Below, piece by piece: positions 1 to 7,972 of a DNA stretch of 18,791 bases. The position numbers and the translations under genes are program-made. The notes beneath the pieces were generated by a model. It had not been told where the DNA came from and ran no database searches. It saw only the letters and a list, made by a program, of their open reading frames with translations. How positions within the stretch are numbered: position 1 is the stretch's first letter; the number at the start of each line of letters is the position of its first letter. Source of the DNA: JBFMCU01 sp964428225. GTDB taxonomy: Bacteria; Planctomycetota; UBA1135; GCA-002686595. The DNA lies in assembly GCA_964428225.1 (NCBI GenBank), contig CAYRXS010000131.1, positions 1 through 18,791 of the forward strand, in the 5' to 3' direction.

Positions 1-342
1 TTCGTTTCTGGTCCATCGCCTGACGGCGCTGGACTTGATGGTTCTACTGAGGCCGGCGATTACGCAATGGGTTCTCCGACCGTGTGGGGAGCTGCCACAC
101 TCGGGCGAAGTCCACCGTCCCCTTCGTAGTCCGACGTACGGGGAGCTGTAACGGCGCGTGGTCCGATGTACGGAGAGCTCCGTCCCCCGCCGACCGTTCG
201 GTGACCTCCGGCGCACGCGCGTCGTCCACCCCGCGCACAACGATTCGGCCCGGAAAGCTCCGTGCATGGCCCACCGACCGGAGGCCTCCAACTTACGGGC
301 GTCTTCCCCCCCGCGACAAATACCGACCCGGGAGGTCACCGC
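1..342. other. Left-edge stretch without a recognised gene
   Basis: No reading frame here has a recognisable domain or a convincing ribosome-binding site. A plus-strand frame open from the left edge to the TAA at 151-153 could be the tail of a truncated gene, but its roughly 50 residues match no family I know. The only visible structure is an imperfect direct repeat at 129-149 and 161-181. The TSUP permease gene on the minus strand ends at 343, so this is also its 3' flank. I see no strong hairpin with a T-run in it. Confidence 0.5.
129..181. repeat. Imperfect direct repeat, about 21 bp, 32-bp period
   Basis: Two copies at 129-149 and 161-181 share about 17 of 21 positions, with the core GTCCGAYGTACGGRGAGCT. 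A third, weaker GGGGAGCTG occurs near 87-95. It could be a protein-binding repeat or a chance match in GC-rich DNA. I assign no function. Confidence 0.35.
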
Positions 343-1149
343 TCAGTCCCCGGAGTCCGCACGCCCCCGCAGGAGGTCGACGAGGAAGCGGGCCGCCACG
401 AACCACAGGACGAGGGCGAGGATGGGGCGGCCGACCTCGGCGAGGCCGGGGAGGTGGAGGAAGTGAACCCCGGCGACCGCGCCGAGCAGCGCGCCGGCGC
501 CGAGGAGGAGGCCCGGGGAGCGGTGGACGCGGCCGGCGCGGGCGTGCAGGAACAGGGAGCGGGCCGAGCCGATGACGCCCGCGGCGAGCGAACAGGCGCG
601 CGCCCCGGGGAAGCCCATGGCGGGCAGGATCAGGTAGAGGCCGGGCACCATCACGAGGCCGCCGCCCACCCCGAGGAGCGGCGCGACGAATCCGCCGCCG
701 ATGCCGACGAGGAAGGCGAAGAGCACCTTAGACGCCCCGATCACGACCGGCGCGCTCTCGGCGAGCTCCTCCCCCCCGCCGGCGAGGACCCGGTAGCCGG
801 CCACGGTGAGGAAGACGACGAAGAGCGCGCGCAGGATGCGCACGTTCACCCGCACCGCGACGAGGTAGCCGAACTGGGCTCCCACGAGCACGCCCCCCAT
901 CAGGCCGAGGACCGGCCAGGCGTGGAGCTCCGGCTCGGCCTGGAAGAGCTCGGCGCCCGTCGAGGCGGCCGTCGTGGCGAGGACGAGGACGAGGGCGGTC
1001 GCTACCGCCTCCTTGAGCGGGATCTTCTGGACGTAGTGCAGGAGCGGCACCGCGAAGAGCCCACCTCCGATCCCACAGAGGCTGCCGAGGAACCCGATGA
1101 CGATGCCCGCGGGGACGAGCCACAGCGGAGCGCGGCGCGGAGAGCTCAT
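343..1149 (-). CDS. TauE/SafE (TSUP) family membrane permease
   Basis: A 268-residue inner-membrane protein of the sulfite exporter TauE/SafE (TSUP) family. Characterised members move small organic or sulfur anions such as sulfite, sulfoacetate or taurine breakdown products. The two-fold family architecture is visible: a glycine-rich signature near residues 16-38 (GFLGSLCGIGGG) and its repeat near residues 150-170 (GIGGGFVAPLLGVGGG). Several hydrophobic segments make up most of the chain, and a short Arg-rich tail follows. The ATG start at 1149 overlaps the rfaE2 stop in an ATGA tetranucleotide, so translation is probably coupled and it is the last gene of the heptose operon. Its substrate cannot be read from the sequence. 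A role in heptose or LPS metabolism is suggested only by position. The family call is firm. Confidence 0.9.
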   Translation of the reverse strand: MSSPRRAPLWLVPAGIVIGFLGSLCGIGGGLFAVPLLHYVQKIPLKEAVATALVLVLATTAASTGAELFQAEPELHAWPVLGLMGGVLVGAQFGYLVAVRVNVRILRALFVVFLTVAGYRVLAGGGEELAESAPVVIGASKVLFAFLVGIGGGFVAPLLGVGGGLVMVPGLYLILPAMGFPGARACSLAAGVIGSARSLFLHARAGRVHRSPGLLLGAGALLGAVAGVHFLHLPGLAEVGRPILALVLWFVAARFLVDLLRGRADSGD

Positions 1150-1649
1150 GCGCGGTCCACCGAGCCCGTCTCGCGTCCCATCCGACCGAGCAGCTCGCTC
1201 GAGGAGCGCGTCTTCTCGTCCCCGCAGATCGCGATCTCGACCCCGAGCTCGGCGTCCACGTGCCGCTCCGGCACGGTCTCCGCGGTGTAGTCGCGCCCCT
1301 TGGCGTGCACGTCGGGGCGCAGCGCGCGCAGGGTCTCCTCGAGAGTCTCCTCGTCGAAAGGCACCACCCAGTCCACCGCGCGCAGACCGAGCAGGAGCTC
1401 CGCCCGCTCGGCGAGCGGCTGGAGCGGCCGCCCCTCCCCCTTGATCGCCCGCACCGACGCGTCCGAGTTCACCGCGACGACGAGGACGTCCCCTCGCGAC
1501 CGGGCGTCCTCGAGGTAGCGCAGGTGCCCCACGTGCAGGACGTCGAAGCAGCCGTTGGCGAGCACGACCCGCTCCCGATCCCCGGCGGCCCGTCGCTCGT
1601 CCAGGAGCGTCGCGAGCTCCTCGCGGGGCAGCAGGCGGCCGCGGGCCAT
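1146..1649 (-). CDS. rfaE2: D-glycero-beta-D-manno-heptose 1-phosphate adenylyltransferase
   Basis: A 167-residue nucleotidyltransferase that transfers AMP from ATP to heptose 1-phosphate, giving ADP-heptose for LPS inner core or S-layer glycan in the cytoplasm. The cytidylyltransferase-type signature is clear: NGCFDVLHVGH at residues 32-42, with the HxGH histidines at 39 and 42, and a C-terminal TRSSS segment (residues 147-151) at the position of the usual STT/SST phosphate-binding loop. I chose the ATG at 1649 because it sits in a TGATG overlap with the rfaE1 stop and leaves a normal-length stand-alone domain. The open frame runs on upstream to 2495, but that part is a shadow of rfaE1. In E. 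coli this domain is fused to the kinase as HldE; here the two are separate genes. It is probably translationally coupled to both neighbours. Confidence 0.93.
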   Translation of the reverse strand: MARGRLLPREELATLLDERRAAGDRERVVLANGCFDVLHVGHLRYLEDARSRGDVLVVAVNSDASVRAIKGEGRPLQPLAERAELLLGLRAVDWVVPFDEETLEETLRALRPDVHAKGRDYTAETVPERHVDAELGVEIAICGDEKTRSSSELLGRMGRETGSVDRA

Positions 1650-2680
1650 CAGCCGGCGACCGGCGCCTCGATACGCTCCGGCCGGGGAGAGGCGGGGAGG
1701 GCCGAGCGCAGGGAGGCGAGGGGGCAGACCGCCGCCCCCGTCTCCATGACCACGACGCCCGCCGCGGCGTTGGCGAGCCGCATGGCGTCGGGGGCCTCGA
1801 GCCCCGCGGTCAGGGCGAGGGTGAAGGCGGCGGCCGCGGTGTCTCCCGCGCCGCTGACGTCGACGACGTCCATCGCCCCCGCGGGACGGATCGCGATCCC
1901 CCGGGGATGCTCGTCGGAGTACAGGGCCATCCCCCGGTTGCCCATCGTCACCAGCAGTTGCTCGGGGGCGTGGCGTTCGCGGAGCTCGGTCGCGGCGCGC
2001 GTGACCTCGTCCTGGGTGGCGAGGTCGCGCATCGTGCGGTCGGTGGCCGCGGCCAGCTCGCCGAGGTTGGGCGTCATGGCGGTGGCGCCGTGGAAGGGCT
2101 CGAAGCAGCGGCGTGGATCGAGCACGACCACCGCTCCCGCCTCGCGCAGCACCGTGGCCGCCCGCGCGACCTCCTCCCCCACCGTGCCGTAGCCGTAGTC
2201 GGAGACGAGGACCGCCTCGACGCTTCCCGCGAGCGAGGCCAGTCGACGCGCCACCTCCTCGAGGATCGCGGCGGGGAGCGGCTCGTCGGGCTCGCGGTCG
2301 ATGCGCAGGACCTGGTGCATGGTCCGGCCCGCCTCGGCGCCGAGGATCCGCGTCTTCGTGGGGGTCACCCGGCCGGGGACGGTGCGGACGTCCTCGACGT
2401 TCACGCTCCCTTCCTCGAGCAGGCGGAGGAGCTCCCGCCCGTTCGCGTCGCGGCCGATCGCTCCGCAGAGCCGCGTGCGCGCGCCGAGCGTCCACGCGTT
2501 CCGCGCCACGTTGGCGGCGCCCCCCGTGCCGATCTCCTCGGTCTCGTGCCGCATCACCATGACCGGCGCCTCGCGCGACATCCGCGTGGGACGGGCGTAG
2601 AGGTAGTGGTCGGCGATCAGGTCGCCCACGACGGCTATGCGCAGCGCCGCGAAATCGGGAACGGGGCTCGAGGAGGACAT
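1649..2680 (-). CDS. rfaE1: D-glycero-beta-D-manno-heptose-7-phosphate kinase
   Basis: A 343-residue PfkB-family (ribokinase-like) sugar kinase that phosphorylates heptose 7-phosphate at C1, the step before the adenylyltransferase encoded next. Visible motifs are the sugar-binding GGAANVARN (residues 53-61), the N-terminal AVVGDLIADHY strand-loop (residues 16-26), and the PfkB signature DVSGAGDT (residues 274-281) with the catalytic base Asp280. Length and order match the kinase half of HldE. The start at 2680 gives the expected short tail before the first strand. No Shine-Dalgarno sequence precedes it; instead a TACAAT box lies 10 nt upstream (2691-2696), so the transcript may be nearly leaderless. 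It overlaps rfaE2 by one base. The upstream radical SAM gene ends 64 nt away and could also feed transcription through. Confidence 0.93.
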   Translation of the reverse strand: MSSSSPVPDFAALRIAVVGDLIADHYLYARPTRMSREAPVMVMRHETEEIGTGGAANVARNAWTLGARTRLCGAIGRDANGRELLRLLEEGSVNVEDVRTVPGRVTPTKTRILGAEAGRTMHQVLRIDREPDEPLPAAILEEVARRLASLAGSVEAVLVSDYGYGTVGEEVARAATVLREAGAVVVLDPRRCFEPFHGATAMTPNLGELAAATDRTMRDLATQDEVTRAATELRERHAPEQLLVTMGNRGMALYSDEHPRGIAIRPAGAMDVVDVSGAGDTAAAAFTLALTAGLEAPDAMRLANAAAGVVVMETGAAVCPLASLRSALPASPRPERIEAPVAG

Positions 2681-2690
2681 CGGGCGGGGG

Positions 2691-2696
2691 ATTGTA
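2691..2696 (-). promoter_or_regulatory. Candidate -10 box (TACAAT) of rfaE1
   Basis: TACAAT on the minus strand matches the sigma-70 -10 consensus at 5 of 6 bases. It ends 10 nt before the rfaE1 ATG, so the expected transcript start would leave only a few leader bases. No clear -35 hexamer is found 16-18 nt upstream, and no purine-rich ribosome-binding site lies between the box and the ATG. This would fit a leaderless or near-leaderless message. Confidence 0.35.
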
Positions 2697-2744
2697 GTCG
2701 ATCCCGGGGCGCGCGAACCCCCCGAAGCGCCGGTTGGAGGGCGT

Positions 2745-4346
2745 TCAGGCCCGATCCGGGCGCTCCGCCGCCTCGGCGAGGAACCAGTCCGATCGCACCC
2801 CCAGGAAGTCGTGGTAGCGGATCGCGTAGTGGAGCTCGCCCGCGCGCACCGCGGCGGCGGACAGCTCGGCGTCGATCTCCGGGATCCGGGACCGGAAGCC
2901 CTCCCAGGCGGCCCGGTCCATCGCGAGCACCTCCTCGACGCGCGGGCGGTAGCGCCGGGCGGCGGGGAGGTCCGCCCGGGCGTTCACGAGCCACGGCATG
3001 GCCGCGGCGAGCTTCTCGACCAGCAGGTTCTCCTCCTCTCCGAAGTCCAGGGCGCGCGTTCGCGTGAAGTCGGTCACCTCGGAGAGACCGCCGTCGGAGG
3101 GGTGGCCGTGCTCGACGGCGAGGCGGTGGCTCTCCGTGCCCGGGAAGGGATAGAAGAGGGCGGTGCGGAAGCGACCGATCCCCGAGCGCGCGAGCAGGTC
3201 CACCGTCTGCCACCGCTCGTCACGCGTCTCGCCGGGCAGGCCGAGCATGACGAAGCCCGAGGTGTGCAGGCCCGCGGCCTCCGCGGTGCGGACCGTGGCG
3301 AGAATGTCCTCGTCGCTCATCGGGCGCGCCAGGATCTCGCGACGCACGCGCTCCGAGCCGGATTCGATGCCCAGCTTGAGGATGCGGCAGCCGCCGTCGG
3401 CCAGGGACGTCGCGAGCTCGGGGGCGAGCCGCCGCACGTGGCTGTTCGCCACCCACGGGACGTCGAGGCCCGCGCGACGGTAGGCCTCGGCGAAGGCGGT
3501 GGCGTGCGCGGCGTCCACGGTGAAGAGATCGTCGTCGAGGATGAAGGTCTCGATGTTCGGGAAGCGCGCGAGCACGTCGCGGATCTCCTCGATGACGTGC
3601 TCGACCGGCCGCGTGCGCAGGAAGCCGATCCCCGACGTGTCGCGGCCGAGGTCCTCGCGGTAGCGCTCGACGACGCGGTGGTTCAGGCAGTACGTGCAGC
3701 GGTACGGGCACCCGCGGCTGGTCATCAGCGAGAACCATCCGTGCTTCGCCTCGAGGATGCGCGCGACGTCGAAGAGCTCGTAGTCGGGAGGAGGAAGCGT
3801 CGCGAGGTCGGGGAACTCGCCCACCGGATTGCGACGCCAGCGCGTCGAGGGATCGGAGACGTCCTCCGCGGCGCTCGGGCGTCGGCCGTCCTTCCAGGAG
3901 AGGAAGTTGGGGAGGTCGTCGCGGCGCTCTCCCCGCTCGACGGATGCCACGAGCTCCGCGAGGGCGTCCTCGCACTCGCCCACGCCGACGTGGTCCCACG
4001 CGCGGTCGGCCATCACCTCCTCGGGCACCATCGTCGGGTGAACGCCGCCCACCACCAGCGGGGGCAGCTCGACGCCCTCCCCGACGGCCCGCTCGCGTAG
4101 CCGGCGCGCCAGGCGCAGAGCGGACGCGTACTGCATCGACAGGCAGGAGAAACCGACGAGCCCCGGCTCCCACCCGCGCACCATCTCGAAGACCTCGTCG
4201 TCCGAGGGCACGGGCGGCAGGTCCTCGTGGAGGTTGACGAGCCTCGTCTCGTGCCCGCGCTCCCGCAGGCGCGCCGACAGCGACATCAATCCCAGGTTGA
4301 ACCCGAGCTGCGTGTCGAGGTTGGGATAGACGAAGAGAACGCGCAT
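2745..4346 (-). CDS. B12-binding-domain radical SAM protein, function unknown
   Basis: A 533-residue cytosolic protein with the layout of class B radical SAM enzymes. An N-terminal Rossmann-like cobalamin-binding-type domain spans about residues 1-140. A radical SAM TIM barrel starts at SRGCPYRCTYC, with the [4Fe-4S] ligands Cys213, Cys217 and Cys220. An all-alpha C-terminal part covers the last 120 residues or so. The DxHxxG cobalamin-ligand motif is not seen, as in many members of this family that bind B12 base-off without a histidine. Members methylate unreactive carbons or phosphorus, or remodel lipids and cofactors; sequence alone does not show which. The ATG at 4346 begins the typical MRVLFVYPN strand, and no good ribosome-binding site precedes it. 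It is the first gene of the minus-strand run that continues into rfaE1-rfaE2-TSUP, so a role in envelope sugar or lipid modification is possible but inferred. Confidence 0.85.
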   Translation of the reverse strand: MRVLFVYPNLDTQLGFNLGLMSLSARLRERGHETRLVNLHEDLPPVPSDDEVFEMVRGWEPGLVGFSCLSMQYASALRLARRLRERAVGEGVELPPLVVGGVHPTMVPEEVMADRAWDHVGVGECEDALAELVASVERGERRDDLPNFLSWKDGRRPSAAEDVSDPSTRWRRNPVGEFPDLATLPPPDYELFDVARILEAKHGWFSLMTSRGCPYRCTYCLNHRVVERYREDLGRDTSGIGFLRTRPVEHVIEEIRDVLARFPNIETFILDDDLFTVDAAHATAFAEAYRRAGLDVPWVANSHVRRLAPELATSLADGGCRILKLGIESGSERVRREILARPMSDEDILATVRTAEAAGLHTSGFVMLGLPGETRDERWQTVDLLARSGIGRFRTALFYPFPGTESHRLAVEHGHPSDGGLSEVTDFTRTRALDFGEEENLLVEKLAAAMPWLVNARADLPAARRYRPRVEEVLAMDRAAWEGFRSRIPEIDAELSAAAVRAGELHYAIRYHDFLGVRSDWFLAEAAERPDRA

Positions 4347-4378
4347 GGGGCTTCGGGGGGCCGGCCGAGCCGCGACAG

Positions 4379-4408
4379 GGTAGCGAGGAGCGGGGGCTGG
4401 ACGCTACC
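4379..4408. promoter_or_regulatory. Perfect 7-bp dyad in the divergent promoter region
   Basis: GGTAGCG at 4379-4385 is repeated inverted as CGCTACC at 4402-4408, with a 16-nt spacer. It lies in the 89-nt gap between the divergently transcribed radical SAM gene and the secreted propeller gene, 27 nt before the propeller ATG. The centre-to-centre distance is 23 bp, about two helical turns, which would suit a dimeric regulator. It could also form a hairpin in the propeller mRNA leader. No regulator gene lies next to it. Confidence 0.4.
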
Positions 4409-4435
4409 GTGGCCGCGAGCATGGAGGGTGGAACC

Positions 4436-5821
4436 ATGAGCAGGTCTTTCCGGGTGTCGGCCGTGCGAAACCTCGCGTGGGTGTTGGGCATGGCGGTTCT
4501 CCTGGCGTTCGGCGTGGCGCGACCGGCCGCGGCCCAGATGTACCGCGTCGCCGAGACGCTGTACGTGGACGACGTCCCGTCGTGGTTTCCGGTCGGCTTC
4601 TCGCTCCTGACCCACGGGGATCGCCAATACGTCGCCTACTACGACGACGAGCACCGGATGACGGTGGCCGCGCGATCGCTCGGCCGCGAGGAGTGGCGGA
4701 AGGTCGAGCTGCCCAGCAAGGTCGGCTGGGACAGCCACAACTACGTCACCATGGCCATGGACGCCGCCGGTCGGCTCCATCTGGCGGGCAACATGCACTG
4801 CGTGCCGCTGATCTACTTCCGCACGAAGGAGCCGGGAGACGTCACCACCTTCGAGCGCGCCGCGATGACCGGCATCGACGAGGAGCGGTGCACCTATCCG
4901 CGCTTCCTGCGCGGGGCCGACGGCAGCCTGCTCTTCACCTACCGCTCCGGGGGCAGCGGGAACGGCCGACGGCTCTACAACCGCTACGACCCGCAGACCG
5001 GGACCTGGTCCCGCTTCCTGGATACTCCGCTGTTCGACGGCGAGGGCGAGCGCAACGCCTACCCCCAGGGACCGGTCCAGGGACCCGACGGCCTCTTCCA
5101 CGTGGTCTGGGTGTGGCGCGACACTCCCGACTGCGCCACGAACCACCACCTCTCGTACGCCCGCAGCCGGGACCTGCGGAGCTGGGAGACCGCGGGCGGC
5201 GAGCCGGTCGAGGTTCCGCTGACCCTGGCGCAAGAGAAGCTGTGCATCGACCCGGTCCCCGCCGAAGGAGGGATCATCAACGGCTGCGAGAAGCTCGCCT
5301 TCGACTCGAAAGGCCGCCCGATCGTCTCCTACCACAAGGCGGACGAGAACGGGCACATGCAGGTCTTCGTGACGCGCTTCGAGGACGGCGGGTGGAAGCG
5401 CCACGCGATCACGAATTGGGATCGCGCCGTCACCTTCGGCGGCCGCGGAGCCATGCCCTTCATCGGCATCCGGATCTCCGGGCTCCGGCGAATCGAGCCC
5501 GGCCTGTTCCTCATCACGTACCGTCACCGCGACTTCGGCTCGGGGCGAATCGTGCTCGACGAGGAGACGCTGGCGCCGGTCGACCGCGAGGTCTCCGTCC
5601 CGGCCGAGCTGCCGGCGGAGGTCACTCGGCCGACCATCGACTTCGACGGCATCCGCGTGAAGACGGCCCGGGACCTGGGCTCCCCGGAGGAGCCGGGCGT
5701 CGAGTACCTGCTCCGCTGGGAGGCCCTGTCCGCCAACCACGATCGCCCCCGCCAGCCTCCCCTGCCGCCGGCGAGCCGCCTCGAGCTCATCCGGCTGGAG
5801 AAGCGGGATTCCACCCCCTGA
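4436..5821 (+). CDS. Secreted BNR_4-type beta-propeller, possible polysaccharide lyase
   Basis: A 461-residue exported protein. The start was set at ATG 4436 because GGAGG at 4423-4427 lies 8 nt ahead; earlier in-frame GTG 4409 and ATG 4421 lack this. The first 34 residues form a signal peptide with an Arg-containing head, a hydrophobic core and an AAA-Q cleavage site. The rest looks like the BNR_4 sialidase-like propeller fold, which includes the PL24 and PL25 ulvan lyases. As in those enzymes, two histidines sit 20 residues apart in an HNY...GxLHLAGNMH context (His101 and His121), followed by a TYRSG segment (residues 168-172) with candidate Tyr169 and Arg170. Paired cysteines are scattered through the chain. 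Many homologues are uncharacterised and some may only bind glycans, so lyase activity is an inference. It is transcribed away from the radical SAM gene and converges on the M28-like gene. Confidence 0.75.
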   Translation: MSRSFRVSAVRNLAWVLGMAVLLAFGVARPAAAQMYRVAETLYVDDVPSWFPVGFSLLTHGDRQYVAYYDDEHRMTVAARSLGREEWRKVELPSKVGWDSHNYVTMAMDAAGRLHLAGNMHCVPLIYFRTKEPGDVTTFERAAMTGIDEERCTYPRFLRGADGSLLFTYRSGGSGNGRRLYNRYDPQTGTWSRFLDTPLFDGEGERNAYPQGPVQGPDGLFHVVWVWRDTPDCATNHHLSYARSRDLRSWETAGGEPVEVPLTLAQEKLCIDPVPAEGGIINGCEKLAFDSKGRPIVSYHKADENGHMQVFVTRFEDGGWKRHAITNWDRAVTFGGRGAMPFIGIRISGLRRIEPGLFLITYRHRDFGSGRIVLDEETLAPVDREVSVPAELPAEVTRPTIDFDGIRVKTARDLGSPEEPGVEYLLRWEALSANHDRPRQPPLPPASRLELIRLEKRDSTP

Positions 5822-5824
5822 ACT

Positions 5825-5856
5825 CGGGCACCGGGGGCGTCGAGCCCCTCCGCCCG
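5825..5856. terminator. Bidirectional hairpin between convergent genes
   Basis: The 42-nt gap between two converging genes holds a nested inverted repeat. The outer arms are CGGGC (5825-5829) and GCCCG (5852-5856). The inner arms are GGGGC (5834-5838) and GCCCC (5844-5848), around the loop GTCGA. The position suits a shared terminator for both strands. No T-run follows on either side, so it may be an intrinsic terminator of the GC-rich, U-poor type or only a pausing element. Confidence 0.45.
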
Positions 5857-5863
5857 GCGCTCG

Positions 5864-7972
5864 TCACTTCTCGATCAGCCCCGCCAGCTCGAGGATCTCC
5901 AGGTAGTCGAGGATCGCCTGCAGGTCCGAGGGACGCCGGTACTGGGCGTCCAGCATCCGGCGGATGTCCAGGGCGCTGTTCTTGCCGTCGATCAGGAGCT
6001 GGAGCTCGCTCGTGCTCGCGACCCCCCGGCGGTAGGAGGCGTACTTGGCGCGCTCCTCCTCGGGGATCGCCTCGATATGCTCGCGGTACGCGCGGTAGCC
6101 ACCCGCGGTCACGAGAGCCGTCGGGCGGGGGACGATCCGCGCGGCCTGCATCTCGAGCTCGGTCGGCTCGCGCTCGGCGAAGGCGATGCCCAGCCGACCG
6201 GCGACGACGCGCGCGTGCGCGTCGACGGCCGCGAGGTGAGCCTCGGCGACGGTGCGGACCGTGCCCTGCATCGTCGCGACGTGCCGGCGCACGCGTTCGT
6301 CGTCGGGAGCCAGCTCGTTGATCGTCTCGAGGGTGGCGACCTCGTTCTTTGACGCCGCGTCGACGAGGGTCCGCGCCATCTCGTGGGCGTCCGCCAGCGA
6401 CTCGGCCTCGGCGTGGTTCAACTTCTCGAGGGCCATCATGAACTGATGGCCGAGGCGACGGGTGCCGTTGCTGGCCACCTCGCCCGCGAGGCGCATGGCG
6501 AGATCGCCGTCGGCGGAGGCCACGGTGTACGCCGCGGCGGCGGCGATGATCACCACGCGCTTCATCTGCGTGGGATCCGACTTGTCGACGCGGTCTCCGG
6601 ACGTGTGATACCACTGATCGGGCCACACGATCATCATGATGCCGGGTACGCCGACACCCCAGTCGTTGAACACCTCGTGGTCCGAGGCCCCGTAGTGGGT
6701 CTCGATGCTGTAGTAGAAGGGCTCGTCCGCTCCCGTGGGAGCCACGATCCGCCGGGGCACCTTGTCGAAGCCACTGCGGTTCTGGACCCGCTCGCGGTTC
6801 GACTCGCCCACGTAGCGATAGTAGTTCTCGACGACGTCGTTGACGTAGTGCGGATTGCCGTAGGTCGTCCGCATCAGGCACATGAACGCCTTGTTCAGGC
6901 TCAGCCACTCGCCGACCATGTCCAGGTTGAGGTTGCACAGGGTCTTCGCCATCAGCTCGCGATTGGCCTTCACCCACGGGATCGTCCCCGAGAACTCGGG
7001 GATCCACAGGAACCGGATCGATCGCTTCGGTCGGGGAATCCTCTCCTCCTCGATGAGCGCGTGCAGCACGCGGGCGACCTCCAGGATGGCCGCGCTGCCG
7101 GACAGGTTGTCGTTGGCGCCCTGCTTGACGTAGCCCTCGAAGAGGTGAGCCGAGAGGATGATCTCCTCGGCGTCCGGATCGGTGCCCGGGATGACGCAGA
7201 CGACGTCCTCGAGGTCGTACTCCTGGTTCGTGCTCTCGACCTGAGCGCGCGCGGTGATCTTCCGGCCGGCCCGCAGTCGTCGTTCGAGCGAGGCCCCCTC
7301 CCGGGGCGGCACGTAGAACGCGAACTTGGGCTCGGCCCCGCTGCGACGGTCGCCGCGGATCCCGCTCCACGGGATCTGCAGGGGATCGAAGTGCGGCCGC
7401 TCGTTCCGGATGCTGACGACGCCCACGGCTCCCATCTCGAGGCACGCCGTGCGGTGCACGCTCGAGACCCAACCGTCGGTCACCACGATCTTGCCCGCGA
7501 CCTCCGCCGCCTCGAGCTCCGCGGACGATCCCTGTCCGACCCACACGAGCTCCGCGGTGACGTCGCACGAGGTGCTGCCGCGTGCGAGCATGGCCCGCAT
7601 GTCCTGATAGGAGGCGATCTTGGCGCGATTCGGGCTGACCTCCCAGAGCTCGCCCTTGATCCCGTCCCAGACCTCGCGCCCGGGGAACCGGACGACCTCC
7701 GCCTCGGGCAGACCGTAGGCCGTCAGCTGGTCGTGGACGTACCGGGCTTCGAAGAACGTGCCGGCGTATTCCTCGGGCAGTCGATCCCGGTTGTAGCCGC
7801 CGGTCTCCATGATCGTGTTCCAGGCGGTCTCTCCCGAGGACTCGCCGACGATCTCGTCCACGACCTCGTCGGGGAGCAGGGTCCACTGGTACCAGGGTGT
7901 TTCCTGGGCCCCCGCATCCGTCGCGGCCAGGAGCAGGAGGGCGACACCGAACAGAGAAGACCGTGCACGCAT
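5864..7972 (-). CDS. Secreted M28-like (aminopeptidase-type) metalloprotein with PA insert
   Basis: A 702-residue exported protein; ATG 7972 is preceded by AAGGA at a 7-nt spacing and starts a signal peptide with an AGA-Q cleavage site near residue 22. A PA-like segment (about residues 130-215) is inserted before an M28-type zinc domain. The likely metal ligands are His276, Asp288 (GANDNLSG), Glu326, Asp351 (LNLDMVG) and His432 (GASDHEVF), with a YHTSGD motif at 455-460. In classical M28 peptidases the residue before the Glu ligand is the general base Glu; here it is Pro325. The Asp two residues after the first His is also absent (HLF). About 220 residues follow, mostly helical, ending in a small winged-helix-like segment after LLIDGKNSALDI. 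It may be a DUF4910-type relative or a non-peptidase homologue. I infer a periplasmic location. Confidence 0.8.
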   Translation of the reverse strand: MRARSSLFGVALLLLAATDAGAQETPWYQWTLLPDEVVDEIVGESSGETAWNTIMETGGYNRDRLPEEYAGTFFEARYVHDQLTAYGLPEAEVVRFPGREVWDGIKGELWEVSPNRAKIASYQDMRAMLARGSTSCDVTAELVWVGQGSSAELEAAEVAGKIVVTDGWVSSVHRTACLEMGAVGVVSIRNERPHFDPLQIPWSGIRGDRRSGAEPKFAFYVPPREGASLERRLRAGRKITARAQVESTNQEYDLEDVVCVIPGTDPDAEEIILSAHLFEGYVKQGANDNLSGSAAILEVARVLHALIEEERIPRPKRSIRFLWIPEFSGTIPWVKANRELMAKTLCNLNLDMVGEWLSLNKAFMCLMRTTYGNPHYVNDVVENYYRYVGESNRERVQNRSGFDKVPRRIVAPTGADEPFYYSIETHYGASDHEVFNDWGVGVPGIMMIVWPDQWYHTSGDRVDKSDPTQMKRVVIIAAAAAYTVASADGDLAMRLAGEVASNGTRRLGHQFMMALEKLNHAEAESLADAHEMARTLVDAASKNEVATLETINELAPDDERVRRHVATMQGTVRTVAEAHLAAVDAHARVVAGRLGIAFAEREPTELEMQAARIVPRPTALVTAGGYRAYREHIEAIPEEERAKYASYRRGVASTSELQLLIDGKNSALDIRRMLDAQYRRPSDLQAILDYLEILELAGLIEK

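Noticed and set aside
262..1290. Long plus-strand open frame of 342 codons opposite the TSUP gene
   Set aside because: Its Glu/Gly/Arg/Ala-rich product is the typical mirror of a GC-rich gene, while the minus strand encodes a clear TauE/SafE permease.
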